DNA of 64,000 nucleotides from Apiospora phragmitis (taxonomy: Eukaryota > Ascomycota > Sordariomycetes > Amphisphaeriales > Apiosporaceae): positions 2,356,001 through 2,420,000 of the forward strand of contig JAQQWL010000001.1 in the NCBI GenBank assembly GCA_038363925.1, read 5' to 3'. Positions 45,670 through 56,597 of the stretch are shown here, in pieces (the first letter of the stretch is position 1; the number at the start of each line of letters is the position of its first letter). Below the pieces are notes generated by a model. That model was not told where the DNA came from, made no database searches, and worked only from the letters and a program-made list of their open reading frames with translations. The translations under genes were made by a program, and so were the position numbers.

Positions 45670-46920
45670 GACTTGGCTGGACTCGTGCGTTGCCGTTGGT
45701 GTTTTCGTTGGTTCTAATTTGCCTCCTTTGGGGGACGTCCTATTCGTACGACCTATTATCTGCCTTTGGGTTTGTTTACCTTTAAACCTACTCACGCTCA
45801 TTCCCTCACAATTCGCGGCACTAAATGATTTTTTCATATTTTCCTACTTATTCTTTTTTACACTCGTTTTTACTATATGTCGAAGACTAAGCCTTTTTTC
45901 TCTACGCTCTTTAACTTATACGAATTATTTACTTTATAAAATAAATATAGCGTAATAATAGCTTGAATGCTCACTTTAAACTATTAGAGATTGTGTTCAC
46001 ATCCATGTGGTTATTACACTTATTACTCAAATTGCTAGACTGTGTAAACCGGGGGCAGCCAATCCGGCCCAAGACGACGTTCCGTTGATGAGACCTGCTT
46101 CCTTGGTCCTTGCGACCTAGGGCAGCCGGCGAACGCCCCGCTGCCTCCCTCAAAGCCTGTGGTGCTGCGGGGGGCGTAATGTGTCCGTTCTCGCGACCAC
46201 CATGTCCGGGTTGCCCTCGATGATGCCCGCCTACACAGGCCAACGGCATGAGATCCCCCGCGGGCCGACACCGAAACCTCGGAAGGGCACCACAGGCGCG
46301 ATGTCGCTAGCCAACAAGTCCGCCACTGCTGCGCGGACTACAGGCATGGAACAGGCCCCTACCTGCGTATGTATGCTGCCCTGTGTTGGTAGCCTCGGAT
46401 CCGTCAGGCATGGAGGGAGGGATAAGCCGGTCTGCTCGAGCAGGAAGCGGCAGATCCTTATGTCAGACTGTGCTTCGGAAGCTGTTGACCTGCTGGTTTT
46501 GTTCTTGTGGATGCTGCAGGCTGGCTGCTCTGGGCGCGCCGAGTGCAACGGTGGGTAGACCAGGAGTAATGGGGGTTGCGGGAACGGTTGGCATCGAGAT
46601 CCAGGGATGCCTCAGTTGGTGCTTTGCTCTGGAAGGTCTCGTGTTTCGATGCTAGTGCGTATGACTAAACCTGCGAGGGGTTGATTACTGGTCATCGCAT
46701 TGGTGCGGTCGGTCGGGCTGGCTGGGAAACTCCTCGATAGCTATGGCGAAGGTAGCACATCGTCGCTGCGCCTTTGCAGAATCACGGTGCTTGCGAGGGA
46801 ATGTTTGGTAATCTCTCGGCCACACTGCCCGGCAACACTAGACCCGAATAAGCATTTGCTCAATCAGCTGAAAAAGTAACTTATAGAAAGGAGGCCATGC
46901 ATGCTCCCTTGCAAGAGGAG
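45670..46920. other. Long intergenic region
   Basis: A T-rich 3' region (about 45800-45960) follows the amidoligase-like gene. From 46020 to 46660 GC-rich frames of 70-125 codons overlap on both strands with no domain. I see no gene. Confidence 0.4.
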
Positions 46921-46930
46921 AAAAGGAAGA

Positions 46931-46950
46931 AAAAAAAAGGAAAAAAGAAA
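46931..46950 (-). terminator. RNA polymerase III terminator of tRNA-Ser
   Basis: On the minus strand, directly after the tRNA 3' end at 46951, long T runs occur (plus-strand A runs at 46931-46938, 46941-46946 and 46948-46950), the standard pol III stop signal. Confidence 0.75.
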
Positions 46951-47051
46951 CGACGCGAGCAGGATTTGAACCTGCGCTCCGAAGGAAATAGATACCTAGA
47001 CTCAGAGAGTCGGTTCTAGTCTATCGCATTAGACCACTCTGCCATCGCGCC
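46951..47051 (-). tRNA. tRNA-Ser(AGA) with a short intron
   Basis: The minus strand folds as a class II tRNA. The acceptor stem pairs ggcgcga with tcgcgtc (one G-T pair) and has G as discriminator, typical of serine. D arm 'gcagagtggtctaatgc'. The anticodon arm pairs ataga with tctat around cTAGAa, giving anticodon AGA. An intron of about 20 nt lies one base after the anticodon (between positions 37 and 38), the canonical place. A variable arm and T arm 'gcaggttcaaatcctgc' follow. Mature length is about 81 nt without CCA. Internal A and B boxes serve as promoter. The exact intron edges may slip by a base. Confidence 0.9.
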
Positions 47052-47484
47052 CTCGTGGTTGGGTCTCTCCACTGAGGAAAAAGTTTTGCTTATTATGGCT
47101 TATACCACATGGGAGGGTGACGAGTTTTCCATGGCCATTTCATTGGATCCTTGTGGCGGGCTGGATAAGCCAGGTCTAATGCGACGATGGATCGGGGGCG
47201 CTATCTGTACATGAGCCAGCCCCCCCCCCGCGCGGAGACATAGCTTCCCTCTGCATACAATATCAATCACAGGCAGTACAGGCTGTATGTCACTAAATAA
47301 GAATGGCAGCACCCTATCGTGATTTGAACATTGATATTCATTAGCATTGATGAAATATTGATTAAAGATTTACTAGATTAACCGCCCGCCCCATGAAACG
47401 GGCGTGATTCTTTTTTCCCCCTCTGTTTATTCCCCTTTTCCTATTACTCCAATACACCACCCAAACAAACCACCCCTCCTATAT
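47052..47484. other. Spacer between tRNA-Ser and AA5 gene 3' end
   Basis: Contains a run of ten C followed by gcgcgg at about 47220-47235 and AT-rich DNA around 47330-47385. No gene seen. Confidence 0.45.
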
Positions 47485-49327
47485 CTACTTCAGCGTGACC
47501 CGGAACGTCTTAGCCATGCTAGGCGTCCCGCTCGCCGACACCGCGAACAGGTAGTAGTACCCCGGCAGCAAAACCCCGCTATCGTCGGGCAGCTGCAGCG
47601 CGTAGCGCCCTTGCACTGGTGGACCTTGGTGAGGGGCACGCGGCGCTGGTCCGTGTTGATGGAGTGGGTGGCGGAGCCCATGCGGACCAAGACAAAAGAC
47701 GTGGCCGGCTCGGCGTCGCGGTTCATCGTGAGGGTGAACATATCGCCCACCTTGGCGGTCGAGACGGGGAGACCCGTAATCTCGGGCCGGGCGGCCGCGC
47801 TGCCGTCGGCGTTGAACAGGTACGGCGGCGAGAAGATCTGGCCGTCGGCGTGGTCGACGCTGCGGTCGCAGTTCTTGGTCGACGCCTGCGGGTTCGCCAC
47901 GTAGCACAGGCCGCCGCCGCCGCTCCAGACGGTGCCGTCGGCGAGCAGCAGGGACTCGGAGTGGTAGTTGCGGGCGATGGCCTCGGGGGCCATCTTGGCG
48001 AACGTCTTGGTCTCGGGGTTGAACAGTTCTGGGGTGAGGACGCCGTCCGTGTCGGTGAAGACGTGCGCGGTGGGCTGTCCACCGGTGATGAGGACGGTGC
48101 CGTCCGGCAGCACGACGGCGTTGGAGAAGGCGCGCGCGTAGGCCATGTCGCCGACGCGCTCGACCGTGGCCGGCTGGTCCGGCTCGTCGATGGTGGTGAT
48201 GTGGGCGTGCTTGTTGGCGGCGCTGTCGTCGTAGTCTGGGCGCTGCCGGCCGAGAAGATCTTGCCGGGCTCGTACATGACGTTAACGCCGCACATGGCAT
48301 CAACATCATCGCGGACGGCGGCGGCCTTCACGGAGCCGGCGCCGTTGGTGCCGTACCAGTGCTGCGCCTTGCTGGGCCCGGCCTGGAAGACGGACCCGTT
48401 CTTCCAGCCGTACAGCCAGGCGTGGTTGTCCTCGCGCCAGATGCCCTCGTGGTCGACGGTCAGCATCGGCTGCACATCGGCGCCCTTGAGCAGGGTCCAC
48501 TCGTTGGTGGCCGGGTCGAAGACCTCGCCGTTCTTGCCGCCGCGGCCTCCCGAGTAGGAGCCGCCGATGGTGAAGACGTTACCGTTCGACAGAGTCGTGG
48601 AGGCCTGGTAGCCGCGCGCGATCTTCATGTCCGGGCCCTCGGTGAACTGGTTGGTGGCCGGGTCGTAGAAGCTCGTCTTCTCGGCGTTGGAGCCGCCCGT
48701 GATGATGATGCGGCCGTCCTCGAGCGAGCTGATGCCGGGGCAGAACATGTCGTGGTGCGTGTTGGAGACGGTGCGCTGCGAGATGGCGCCCGTCTTGAAG
48801 TTGTAGTCGGCGAACTGGGTGTAGCCCGACGCGCCGCCGAAGTTGGCCGCGCCCCAGCTGGAGAAGACTAGCATCCGCGACGGCTCCGGGAACTCAGGCA
48901 CGACGTAGGCGGCGACGGGGATGATGGGCAGGCGGACCAGGTCGGACCACTTGCCCATCTTGGAGACGTCGTACGTCTTGGGGACATAGATGACGTCAAA
49001 CTGGGCGTCCTCGACCCACTCCAGCAGAGTGCCGTCCGTGCTCTGCTTGATGTGGCAGATCCGCTTGGTCTTGTCGTAGACGGCCTTTTCACAACCGGCC
49101 GTGCCGCTGCACAGCGTCACGCAGTCTTCCGTAGACGCGCAGTTCTTCATCTGCTGGGCGCTCGTGCCCTGCAGGTCGGTATCAGGGCATATTTGATAGT
49201 CGTTACCGCCAATGGCCTTGGCGGCGGTGGCGGTTGGGCATTCTGCCACGTTGAGGCCCTTGACGAGGGCCGACGCGGCGCCGATCTGTATGCTGAGGCC
49301 CGCGGCCTTCTTGATGTTGAATACCAT
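47485..49327 (-). CDS. AA5 copper radical oxidase with N-terminal PAN domain (two frameshifts)
   Basis: Secreted galactose-oxidase-type enzyme that oxidises a primary alcohol to an aldehyde and makes H2O2. I chose ATG 49327 because the cysteine-rich domain follows at a usual distance; the frame runs further upstream. Residues about 30-115 form a PAN/apple-like domain with six cysteines. The Kelch propeller holds the active site: Cys196 in 'MFCPG' and Tyr240 in 'ARGYQ' (the Tyr-Cys cofactor), Tyr258 in 'GGSYSGG' where galactose oxidase has Trp290, Tyr-His in 'ARNYHSES', and His in 'MGSATHSINTDQRR'. All copper ligands are present. The Trp-to-Tyr change with a PAN domain matches fungal AA5_2 aryl-alcohol/raffinose-type oxidases better than true galactose oxidase. 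Single bases appear lost near 48235 and near 47605-47610. About 610 residues if restored; it ends 'FRVTLK'. Confidence 0.9.
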
Positions 49328-50803
49328 ATTAAGTGAGTGTAGGTAGTGAGTGGAAATGTTAATAAAGAGAGTCAGAAATGCTTTCGAAGAAGAGACAGTG
49401 ATGTTTTGCACTTGAGCGAGTTAAGTGAAAGAGTGTAATATGCCAACGAGTTAACGATGACAGAGCGAATGAGCGAGTGTTCAGAAAAAACGAAAGACTA
49501 CTGCCGTAGGGAACGGTCAGATTTGCATGCAGGCTATTAGGGAAGCTTGTGAGGAAGCCAGAAGCATGTGTCCCAAAAGAAGAAAAAAGCCACGAGATGC
49601 CAGCGATCGTCCGAAGTCTTATACCGAGACCAGACGAAACCCCTACTATCAGATGAACGATGCTTAAGTTTCACCAGTAAGACTTTTCGGTCAGGGATGC
49701 CCGCGGCGCGGACGGCAAAACCCAGAATCATGGAAGACGGTTGTCGTGATGCCCGACTCAGCGATGTGCTGTGTTGCAATGCGCGCGGGTACGATCCTGG
49801 TTGAAGCGGGTACACGATGTCAGGGTCCGGCGGTTGGACGTGCTGGGGACTGCCATGCGGAAAGCCATTGGGTATGGCGAGGCCAAAGGGTCGTGGGTGG
49901 TGTAGTGGGTGGATCGAAGACGGTAGAGAGGCGGCTCTAACCGTTTTATTCCGGTAGTAATAGATTCACCATTCAGGTGCAGCTGACTTCTCTCGGGGAT
50001 TAGCTGGACGGGCACGAAAATAACAGTAAGAAGCCGATGTCACTCTGATAACGAACAAAGGCACCAAAACGGAAAGTCTAAAATGAAATGAATCGATTCG
50101 GGGATTGGCACCGGTGCTGGGCGCCGTCTCCGTTGCAGTGATCGTTGGTAGCCCCAGGGAAACCTTGTCTAGTGGTGGATCGCTCTCTCTCGCCATAGCC
50201 TCCACGACGTCGTTTTCTGCGTGGGGGCACCCTGAACGGCCCAGGGTCCAGTACCCGCAGTGAGCTGGATGCTAGCACTCATTCGTCCTTGGCGCCTGAA
50301 CAACCTGAAACCCGACTGCATCACGACCTGTCATTTCAGAAGCAGGCCCTTGCGATTCTATAGTAGATATGTACGGCACATTTGTATGTTTGGTTGATCG
50401 ATCGGGTTGTTGTTGTTGTTGTTGTGATAAGATCTGAGTTTCTGCCAGCATCCATCCCGACGCGGTGGGTGGCTGTAGATTGGTAGATCTTGGAAATCCG
50501 CACGTGGGTAGTACCAACTCGTAACGTATATTAGATCTCGACATTTGTCGCTTTGACCTGCGAGCCAATTCCGGTGTGGATTTAGAAATGTCGCCCGAAA
50601 CAGAAAGTGATTCCGTTCCATAAATCCGGTTCGGAATCCAGGACGCACGCAGAGGGAAACAGGCTGACAGGCTCGCATTCTTTGGTTGTGCTGCTGCTCG
50701 ATCCACTGCTTCAATGCTTCTATGCGGCAGTACGTAACCACCGACTGACTCGTACAAACAAAATTGTCGTCATCCACCTAGCTACAACTTCTCCCCGTCA
50801 ATG
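49328..50803. other. Intergenic region between AA5 and FAD oxidoreductase genes
   Basis: 1.5 kb without a gene I can support; frames such as 50272-50757 (minus) and 49537-49815 (minus) have no domain. It holds a (TTG)n microsatellite at about 50405-50425. Confidence 0.4.
50405..50425. repeat. Trinucleotide microsatellite (TTG)n
   Basis: Six to seven perfect TTG units in the intergenic region. Confidence 0.85.
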
Positions 50804-52595
50804 TCAAATGTCAATGTCAAGCGCCGAATAGCGACTACCCCGGGCGGTCGAATAGTCAAAGCAGCCATCCGACTGCTTGGATGAACCCCCTACCACACCG
50901 TGAGCCTTGTCCAATATGTCCTGCACGGCCCAACTGGTGCGCTCGGCACCAATGCGTGCGCCGACAAGGTTGGGTGCACCCGGCCCCAGCTGCAACGCTC
51001 AAGCCTACCGGTAACAAAAAGGGGCACATCCTCCCTCCACTGCATGTCGTCCGTGATGCAGGGGAGTCCACCCGCAGCTGGCCACGGGGTAGTCCGCCAG
51101 CAGGTTTTGCAGGTAGGGCAGAGTCGTGAAGTCGGTCTGGACCCCGGTGGCATAATATATGTGATCGAATAACGGCAGCACTGCCTCGTGGTCCTCATCC
51201 TGTTTCTGATCCCGATCGAGCCCATCGAGCTCGACCTTCCAAGTTTGAGTCGATTCCTGCCATTGACGGGAGCGCAGGGTAGTGTGCCGGCACAGCGTCA
51301 ACTTCCCACTGGCTACGTGCTTCTCAACTATCTTACGGTATGGCGAGGTGATGCTGCCGCCGTTCCTCGCTGCCTTGATCTTCTCCCACCGCTCCTCGTC
51401 CGTATCGGCCGACCAGAAGGCCGCCTGCTCGAAGTTGCGAAACTTGCCCACCCACTCGAGGCCAACATCGAAGGGCTTGACCTTCAGTTCTCCTCGCACT
51501 ATGTGACCCCTGAATTAGCAATCTATGGCTTGACCGAGACCTCCCAGTTGAAAGTGACCTGGTTGAAAGAAGAAGCAACTTACTGATGAGCCAGACTTTC
51601 GAGACACCCCTTCTGATCGCCAGATCAGCGAGTTGGGCAGAAGTGAGGCCGCCACCGACAATCAAGATATTCGTCGCCTTCTTCGAGGCAATCCTCTCCT
51701 TCACACGAGTCGATGGAAAGGTCCGGATCTTCATCGCGTGTGTTATCGCGTCATCACCACCTTGATCGATCGGGCCCGGTATCGTGGGGGAGTTCGCCGG
51801 CCCGACCGCCAGGACCGCCACGCGGGCGTATCGAGTCGTCTTGTTCGTGCGAATGGTGAAGACCGGATCGTCCCGGCACGCATGGTCGACGAAGCCATAC
51901 CGAATATCCAGCACCTCTTCGTGCTGGATCACATCGCGTCGCAGGCTGTACCGGTCGATGAGACAGTTGCAGTGGGCCGAGAAGAGGGGCGTCGAAGGGA
52001 CGAAGTAGTCGTTGCGATCGCGTTCGTCGACTGTAGGTTCCGCTCTGGGCCTTTCAGATGTCAGCAACGGGAAAACGCAATACAAGTTGGAAGAACGACT
52101 CACTGCTTCCGCGCCCTCTCTTCTTCCGTTGGTGCTTGCTCACTTCTTTACCAACACAGCCGCAGATCTCCCTCAGCTCCTTGCCCCGTCCGTTCATGTG
52201 AGCGTACGACAGCAGCCCATCCTGCTCGGCTGGATCGATGTGGAAGAACATGGGGCTGCGCAGGTGCGAAATGTCAAAGGTCCGAAACAGCGTGTGCCAC
52301 CGTTTCATCCACTCGTCGCCCGTGGCGTCCAGCACCGTCAGGTCCAGCAACGCGCCGCCGCCCCGGCTGGGCGGACACCGGCAGTCGGCGGGGCGGACGG
52401 CGCCCGTCCGGTAGTCTTGATGGACATCTTGCGCGCGTGCTTGCGGATCCAGTGGTACCGCTGGTGCTCCTCGTCGGTGAACGTGGCGGCGGGCATGCGT
52501 TCGCTGAGGCGGCTGGCGACCGCGAGGCCGGCCGGCCCGCCCCCGATGATGATGACATCTTTGAGTTCGCTGTTGGCGGTGAATTCGGGAATCAT
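50804..52595 (-). CDS. FAD/NAD(P)-binding monooxygenase-like protein (three frameshifts)
   Basis: Flavoprotein of about 540 residues. ATG 52595. The FAD-binding Rossmann motif is 'DVIIIGGGPAGLAVASRL' at residues 13-30. A second dinucleotide site, for NAD(P)H, is 'NILIVGGGLTSAQLA'. Introns are 52031-52103 and 51499-51583. Between them lies 'SPMFFHIDPAEQDGLLSY'. The third exon holds 'MRGELKVKPFDVGLEWVGKF', then 'YYATGV' (the ATG-type motif of N-hydroxylating and related monooxygenases). The layout resembles SidA/OSGIN-like flavin monooxygenases; the substrate is unknown. Frame changes lie near 52381-52396, at CCC 51071-51073 and near 50997-51000, each explained by one lost base in a G/C run with protein continuing. 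No cluster partner for a siderophore is nearby. Confidence 0.8.
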
Positions 52596-52925
52596 TTTTG
52601 GGCAGAGTACTAGACTAGTTATGGCTGAGAAATGTGCTCGGAAACCGTTATTGGTGGCTTGAACTTAAAGGGCATCTTGATATAATTGCTTGGGACCGAG
52701 GACCTTGAGGGACATGCCTCTGATGTCAATGCCATCAAGGTCCCCGTACTCTCATGCAAGCCTCTGCAAGCCAATTCGATTAGCCATGAGGAATAGATTC
52801 GAATACGTAAGACGTTGGTGTAGCCTTTCGTCCCTTTCGTTCTTTATTTATCGGCTATTGGTAGAGGCTGCGACAACGATTGAGACCATCCTTTGGGGTC
52901 CGGGCAGCAGATTCGTCGTCCTTCT
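52596..52925. other. Spacer between two minus-strand genes
   Basis: 330 bp covering the FAD gene promoter and the YwbE-like gene 3' end. Nothing distinct seen. Confidence 0.4.
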
Positions 52926-53528
52926 TTACTCAAAGTGAGTGGCAACATGGTGGGCAACCGCAGCTTCATCGCCCTCGAAAGCGCCGCACACCGGACAAGT
53001 GGCAGTGGCAGACACGACATCGGTGGCGGCGGGAGCCGCATTCGAGCTGCCCTCGCCGCCTGATGCTGCGTCGGTGGTAGTAGCAGCCGATGGCTCGTCC
53101 TTAGCCGCCGCCCCCTTGCGTCCCTTTTTCTTCTGCTTGGCCGGTTTAATGTACGCAGCCAGATCGATCTGCTCCGACGGCGGCTCGAAATGGCCTTCAA
53201 AGCGCACATCTTGGTACTGCGGCCGCTGGCGCCCCTCATTCCTGATTTGGGGTGCTGGTCCAGTCGGCGGAAGAGTGGCGCCAGTGAATTCCGATGATGA
53301 TGATGCCGTGTTTGAGGCGTCCGCCGCTGGCTTTGGCGCCATCCGTTGCACCCGTCCGATGCGGCCGTCTGCGAGACGGACCTTGATTCCACGGTGGTGG
53401 TCGCCGCGAGTCAGGACATCGCGCACGACGCCTTGAACCTCGCGGCCGGTGCGCTGGTCAGCTTTGAGCACGATACTCACACTGGCGCCCGGTTGGACTT
53501 GGGCAGTGGTGGGAACCCTGCTCGCCAT
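52926..53528 (-). CDS. YwbE-like (DUF2196) protein with C-terminal zinc finger
   Basis: Intact, apparently intronless, about 200 codons from ATG 53528; an ATG further upstream at 53591 is possible but adds an unlikely leader. Residues about 12-62 match the YwbE family: 'GASVSIVLKADQRTGREVQG', then 'VRDVLTRGDHHRGIKVRLAD' and 'GRIGRVQRM', a small nucleic-acid-binding-like fold. The middle is low-complexity (Ala, Ser, Lys-rich 'KQKKKGRKG'). The C-terminus 'CPVCGAFEGDEAAVAHHVATHF' has Cys-x2-Cys and two His, a C2H2 finger of the ubiquitin-binding (UBZ) type or a plain zinc finger. Function in fungi is unknown; binding of RNA, DNA or ubiquitin is inference. Confidence 0.85.
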   Translation of the reverse strand: MASRVPTTAQVQPGASVSIVLKADQRTGREVQGVVRDVLTRGDHHRGIKVRLADGRIGRVQRMAPKPAADASNTASSSSEFTGATLPPTGPAPQIRNEGRQRPQYQDVRFEGHFEPPSEQIDLAAYIKPAKQKKKGRKGAAAKDEPSAATTTDAASGGEGSSNAAPAATDVVSATATCPVCGAFEGDEAAVAHHVATHFE

Positions 53529-54215
53529 AGAGAAGGGGAGTAGAGAATAGTTCTGATTGATGCGAAGTCCTGAGCAATGCAATTTTCCCACTTCGGAGAT
53601 TTTAAATCAAAACTAAAAAGCTTTCAGATAGCAGCTCAGTGGTTGAATCAAAGCCAAAACCTGATAATCTGTAACTGCAGATTTCGCAAGCTGATCGAAG
53701 TTCCTATATTCAATGTATCAAATCCAAGATAGGGGTTGATTCGGTTTCTCTTTTTCTTGATGGTTGGTTGCATCACACGAGAGCGTCTTGGAGGGGTTGT
53801 CAGTGTTCGCTAAGGTTAACGGAGAAGCCAATAGCGCCACATCCCTGCGCCACCGTAGCACGGACATGCACACAGACAATGCCAAAGTAAGTGCCTGTCA
53901 AGATGCAAGATGCGAATCAACGTTGTCTAATTTACAGTTGCTCATGCAGCTGTCCATTGACATCATTTAAATTGTTTAATATACTTAACATCTCATCTAG
54001 GCCCATCCACTGCCACTATCCATGGAATTTGGGCTATTAGGCTGCAAATTTCCGTGTATGTTTAGGATAGGTTCGGAGATATGTCACACGAGCGTTTCTG
54101 GTCATGTAATCACACGGGCGCAAAAGAAAGTTCCGGAGTGCATGCATGGTTAATGACCAGTGTATGGACGACAGTGTAATCTCTTAATGTAGTACCATAC
54201 CCGAAACAACTCAAC
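53529..54215. other. Intergenic, no gene seen
   Basis: 690 bp between the YwbE-like gene promoter and the kinesin 3' end. One 68-codon plus-strand frame at 53764 has no recognisable feature. Confidence 0.45.
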
Positions 54216-55924
54216 CTACACTATATGATACACGTAGTAATACCACGTCTCCGGGTTATACTCCAGAATGACCTCCCGGTCTATCATGCCCGAGTCCACG
54301 ACGAACTGCTCCCACAGGTTCATCTCGTAGCAGCAGGCCTCGCCCGCCGCCGGCACCAGTGAGGCGCAGACGTACTGCATGGCCTTCCGGGCCCGCCTCG
54401 CCTTGTCCGGGCTATCGACGTCGCTCGTCATCTCCGGGCAGAGCAGGACGGCCAGCTGCGGCGCGCCCGACGAGCCCGAACCCGAGCCCGTGTCCACATC
54501 ATCGTCGCCGTCTAGTAGGGCAGAGGATGATGGCTTTAGGCGGATCACCATGCCGGGACGGAGGCGGTGCCGGAAGGGAACCGACGCCGCATCGGGGTCG
54601 GGGTCGCGACTGTTCGGTTTGGCCGACACCCGAGGAGAGGATTTATTAGGAACAGCCTTGGCACTAGAAGTAGAAACACCCGACGCAGCTGTGTTACTTG
54701 CCGGAGCAACAGTACTGCTCGCCGGAGCAGTAGTAGCCACCGCTGCTGAAGAAGGCGGCGTGACGCGCAGAATCTCAGCATACCGCAGCGTATTCTTGCT
54801 AAGGCCCGACGTCCGCCAAGCTGGGATTGACACAAGCAATGACAGCCGTCTTGCAAGCGCGGCCGCCCGCCGGGTCAAACACGTGCTTGAGGACCTTGGT
54901 CAGCGCGCTCTGCCGGAACGGGATATGAGGCGGCTGCTTCTTCTTTATCGCCCCCGTTCCCTGCTGTTGCCTCGACGCCGCCTTCTCGGCCATGGCGTCC
55001 GCCAGGGCGCGGCCCCGGATGCAGTCCTTGAGCACCGATAGACTAATATTGATCTCGCGCGTCTCGCGCATGCGGTCAGCCCCGTGGACCGCAACGTCGC
55101 GCGCCCCCTCCGAACCCGCCAGGTCCACGAGGTACAAAAACCCGTCCTTGCCGCCGCCGCCATCGTGCTTTTGGATGCGGATCCGACAGATGCTGTGCGA
55201 CCGCGACGAGTCGTCGTTCTTGAGCGTCGGCGCGGAGCGGCGGAACGCCGTGGCGCGCTCGATGAGGTCCTGCACGTCGGCATGTTCCTGTACAGTGCAC
55301 TCTTGGGCGCCCACCAGCTGCTGGACGCCTTTCGCGTCCTCCATGATCGACACGGGCTGGCGCCGGTTGAGCAGGTCGAAGGCCGCGTTGCCAGCCAGCT
55401 CGATGATAGTGATGGACACCTGCCGCTCGGAATCCGGGTCCAGGTCCACGAGGGCGTCGACGACGAGCTCCTCGAGGCGGCTCACGGTGAAGGTCTTGCC
55501 CGAGCCCGTCTGCCCGTAGGCGAACAGGGTGCCGATGCCGCCGTTCCACGCAAAGGGCACGAGGTGCTTGACGTGCACATCAAAGATCTCCTCGGTCGTC
55601 TTCTCGGGCCCGAAGAGTCGGTCCACCTCGTACTTGGCCGACTTGAGGACCGGCTTGCCCCTTCGGATGATGGTACAGATCGTGGATATCGACCACGCCG
55701 CTATCATCGTCATCAACATCACCAGCGTCGGAGCGCGGGTACACGGCGCAGGGGAAGCCGGACGCGAGGTCCTCTTCCAATTGGGGCCGGATCCTCGCCG
55801 CCACGATCATGTTGGCCTCGGCCAAATCGGCCGTCTGCCCAGGTCTCCGCGCCAGTGGGGCTGGCTTGGCCCGTTCGACCAACGATTCGTACAAGGCCGC
55901 ATTGTCCAGGTAGAATTGATCCAT
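54216..55924 (-). CDS. Kinesin motor protein (kinesin-13-like; two frameshifts)
   Basis: Microtubule motor of about 570 residues. ATG 55924. A short N-terminal neck is followed by 'MIVAARIRPQLEED', the first strand of the motor. The P-loop is 'FAYGQTGSGKTFTV', switch I 'NDDSSRSHSICRIRI' and switch II 'LVDLAGSEGA'. The motor core ends with 'SKNTLRYAEILRV'. The C-terminal 200 residues are Ser/Ala/Thr-rich, then fold again at 'LLCPEMTSD' to the end 'WYYYVYHIV'. The internal-like position and sequence of the motor suit the kinesin-13/KIF2-KIF24 group, but the class call is tentative. One base seems lost near 55665-55680 and one gained at AA 54801-54802; motor sequence continues across both. Lies 670 bp from the next minus-strand gene. 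Confidence 0.87.
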
Positions 55925-56597
55925 GGCGGATGACAGCGTCTGCTCGAACCTATCCTATCGCCAAGGAGCCCCAAAGTACGAGGCAATGTCTGTGTTTTGA
56001 AACAATATAACAACAGATCTGCCGTTGTGCTAATGCGATGATTGAATATGTTCGTTTGAGAGTATCGAACTTTTCAATCTATGTAGATTATCGATGTTGT
56101 CTCAGGCAGCAACTTACGGTTCACTTGTTTCTTTGGTGCTTGGTTTGTTTATCCTGGACGCCTGGTCTCCCTGTGGGTGTGACAGGCACCCCTAATCAGG
56201 CTAGGCGGGGACCAAGAACGTAGGGAAGGCCCTGTTGACGACCATCATTGAGCGTTTGCGTAGTGGCAACACCTTTCGACACCTATTTTAACCACTAAAC
56301 ATCTTCATTACTTTATATACTATCTTGCGTTCTTCGGGAACTTCGGCTTACGTTGAATTGTTCCGGAAACGTAACCGACGGCCTGTCAAGTCGCAAATTG
56401 GGGAACCGTCTGCATTCAAGTTAGACCAGAATCGCTCAATGGCTCCACGGTCGGCTGTGGGGAAGACTTGGCCCACCATAATATTTGTGTGAGGACCCCT
56501 TTGCTTCGGAATGCCTATGCAACGAGCCCACACCTTGCGTCGCTAACGTCATACCCCCTATTCTACATATTGTCAAGTCTTTAATATCGGATCGTCA
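55925..56597. other. Intergenic, kinesin promoter side
   Basis: 670 bp between the kinesin start and the 3' end of the RBM25-like gene. No gene or site recognised. Confidence 0.45.

Noticed and set aside
47619..48557. 312-codon plus-strand frame opposite the AA5 gene
   Set aside because: Shadow of a GC-rich gene; Val/Gly/Arg-biased with no motif, while the minus strand has all AA5 active-site residues.
49328..49411. Upstream in-frame ATG of the AA5 gene at 49411
   Set aside because: Adds 28 residues before the usual N-terminus; ATG 49327 gives the expected leader and PAN domain spacing, though the longer form cannot be excluded.
54992..56010. Long plus-strand frames opposite the kinesin
   Set aside because: Shadow frames; the kinesin P-loop and switch motifs lie on the minus strand.
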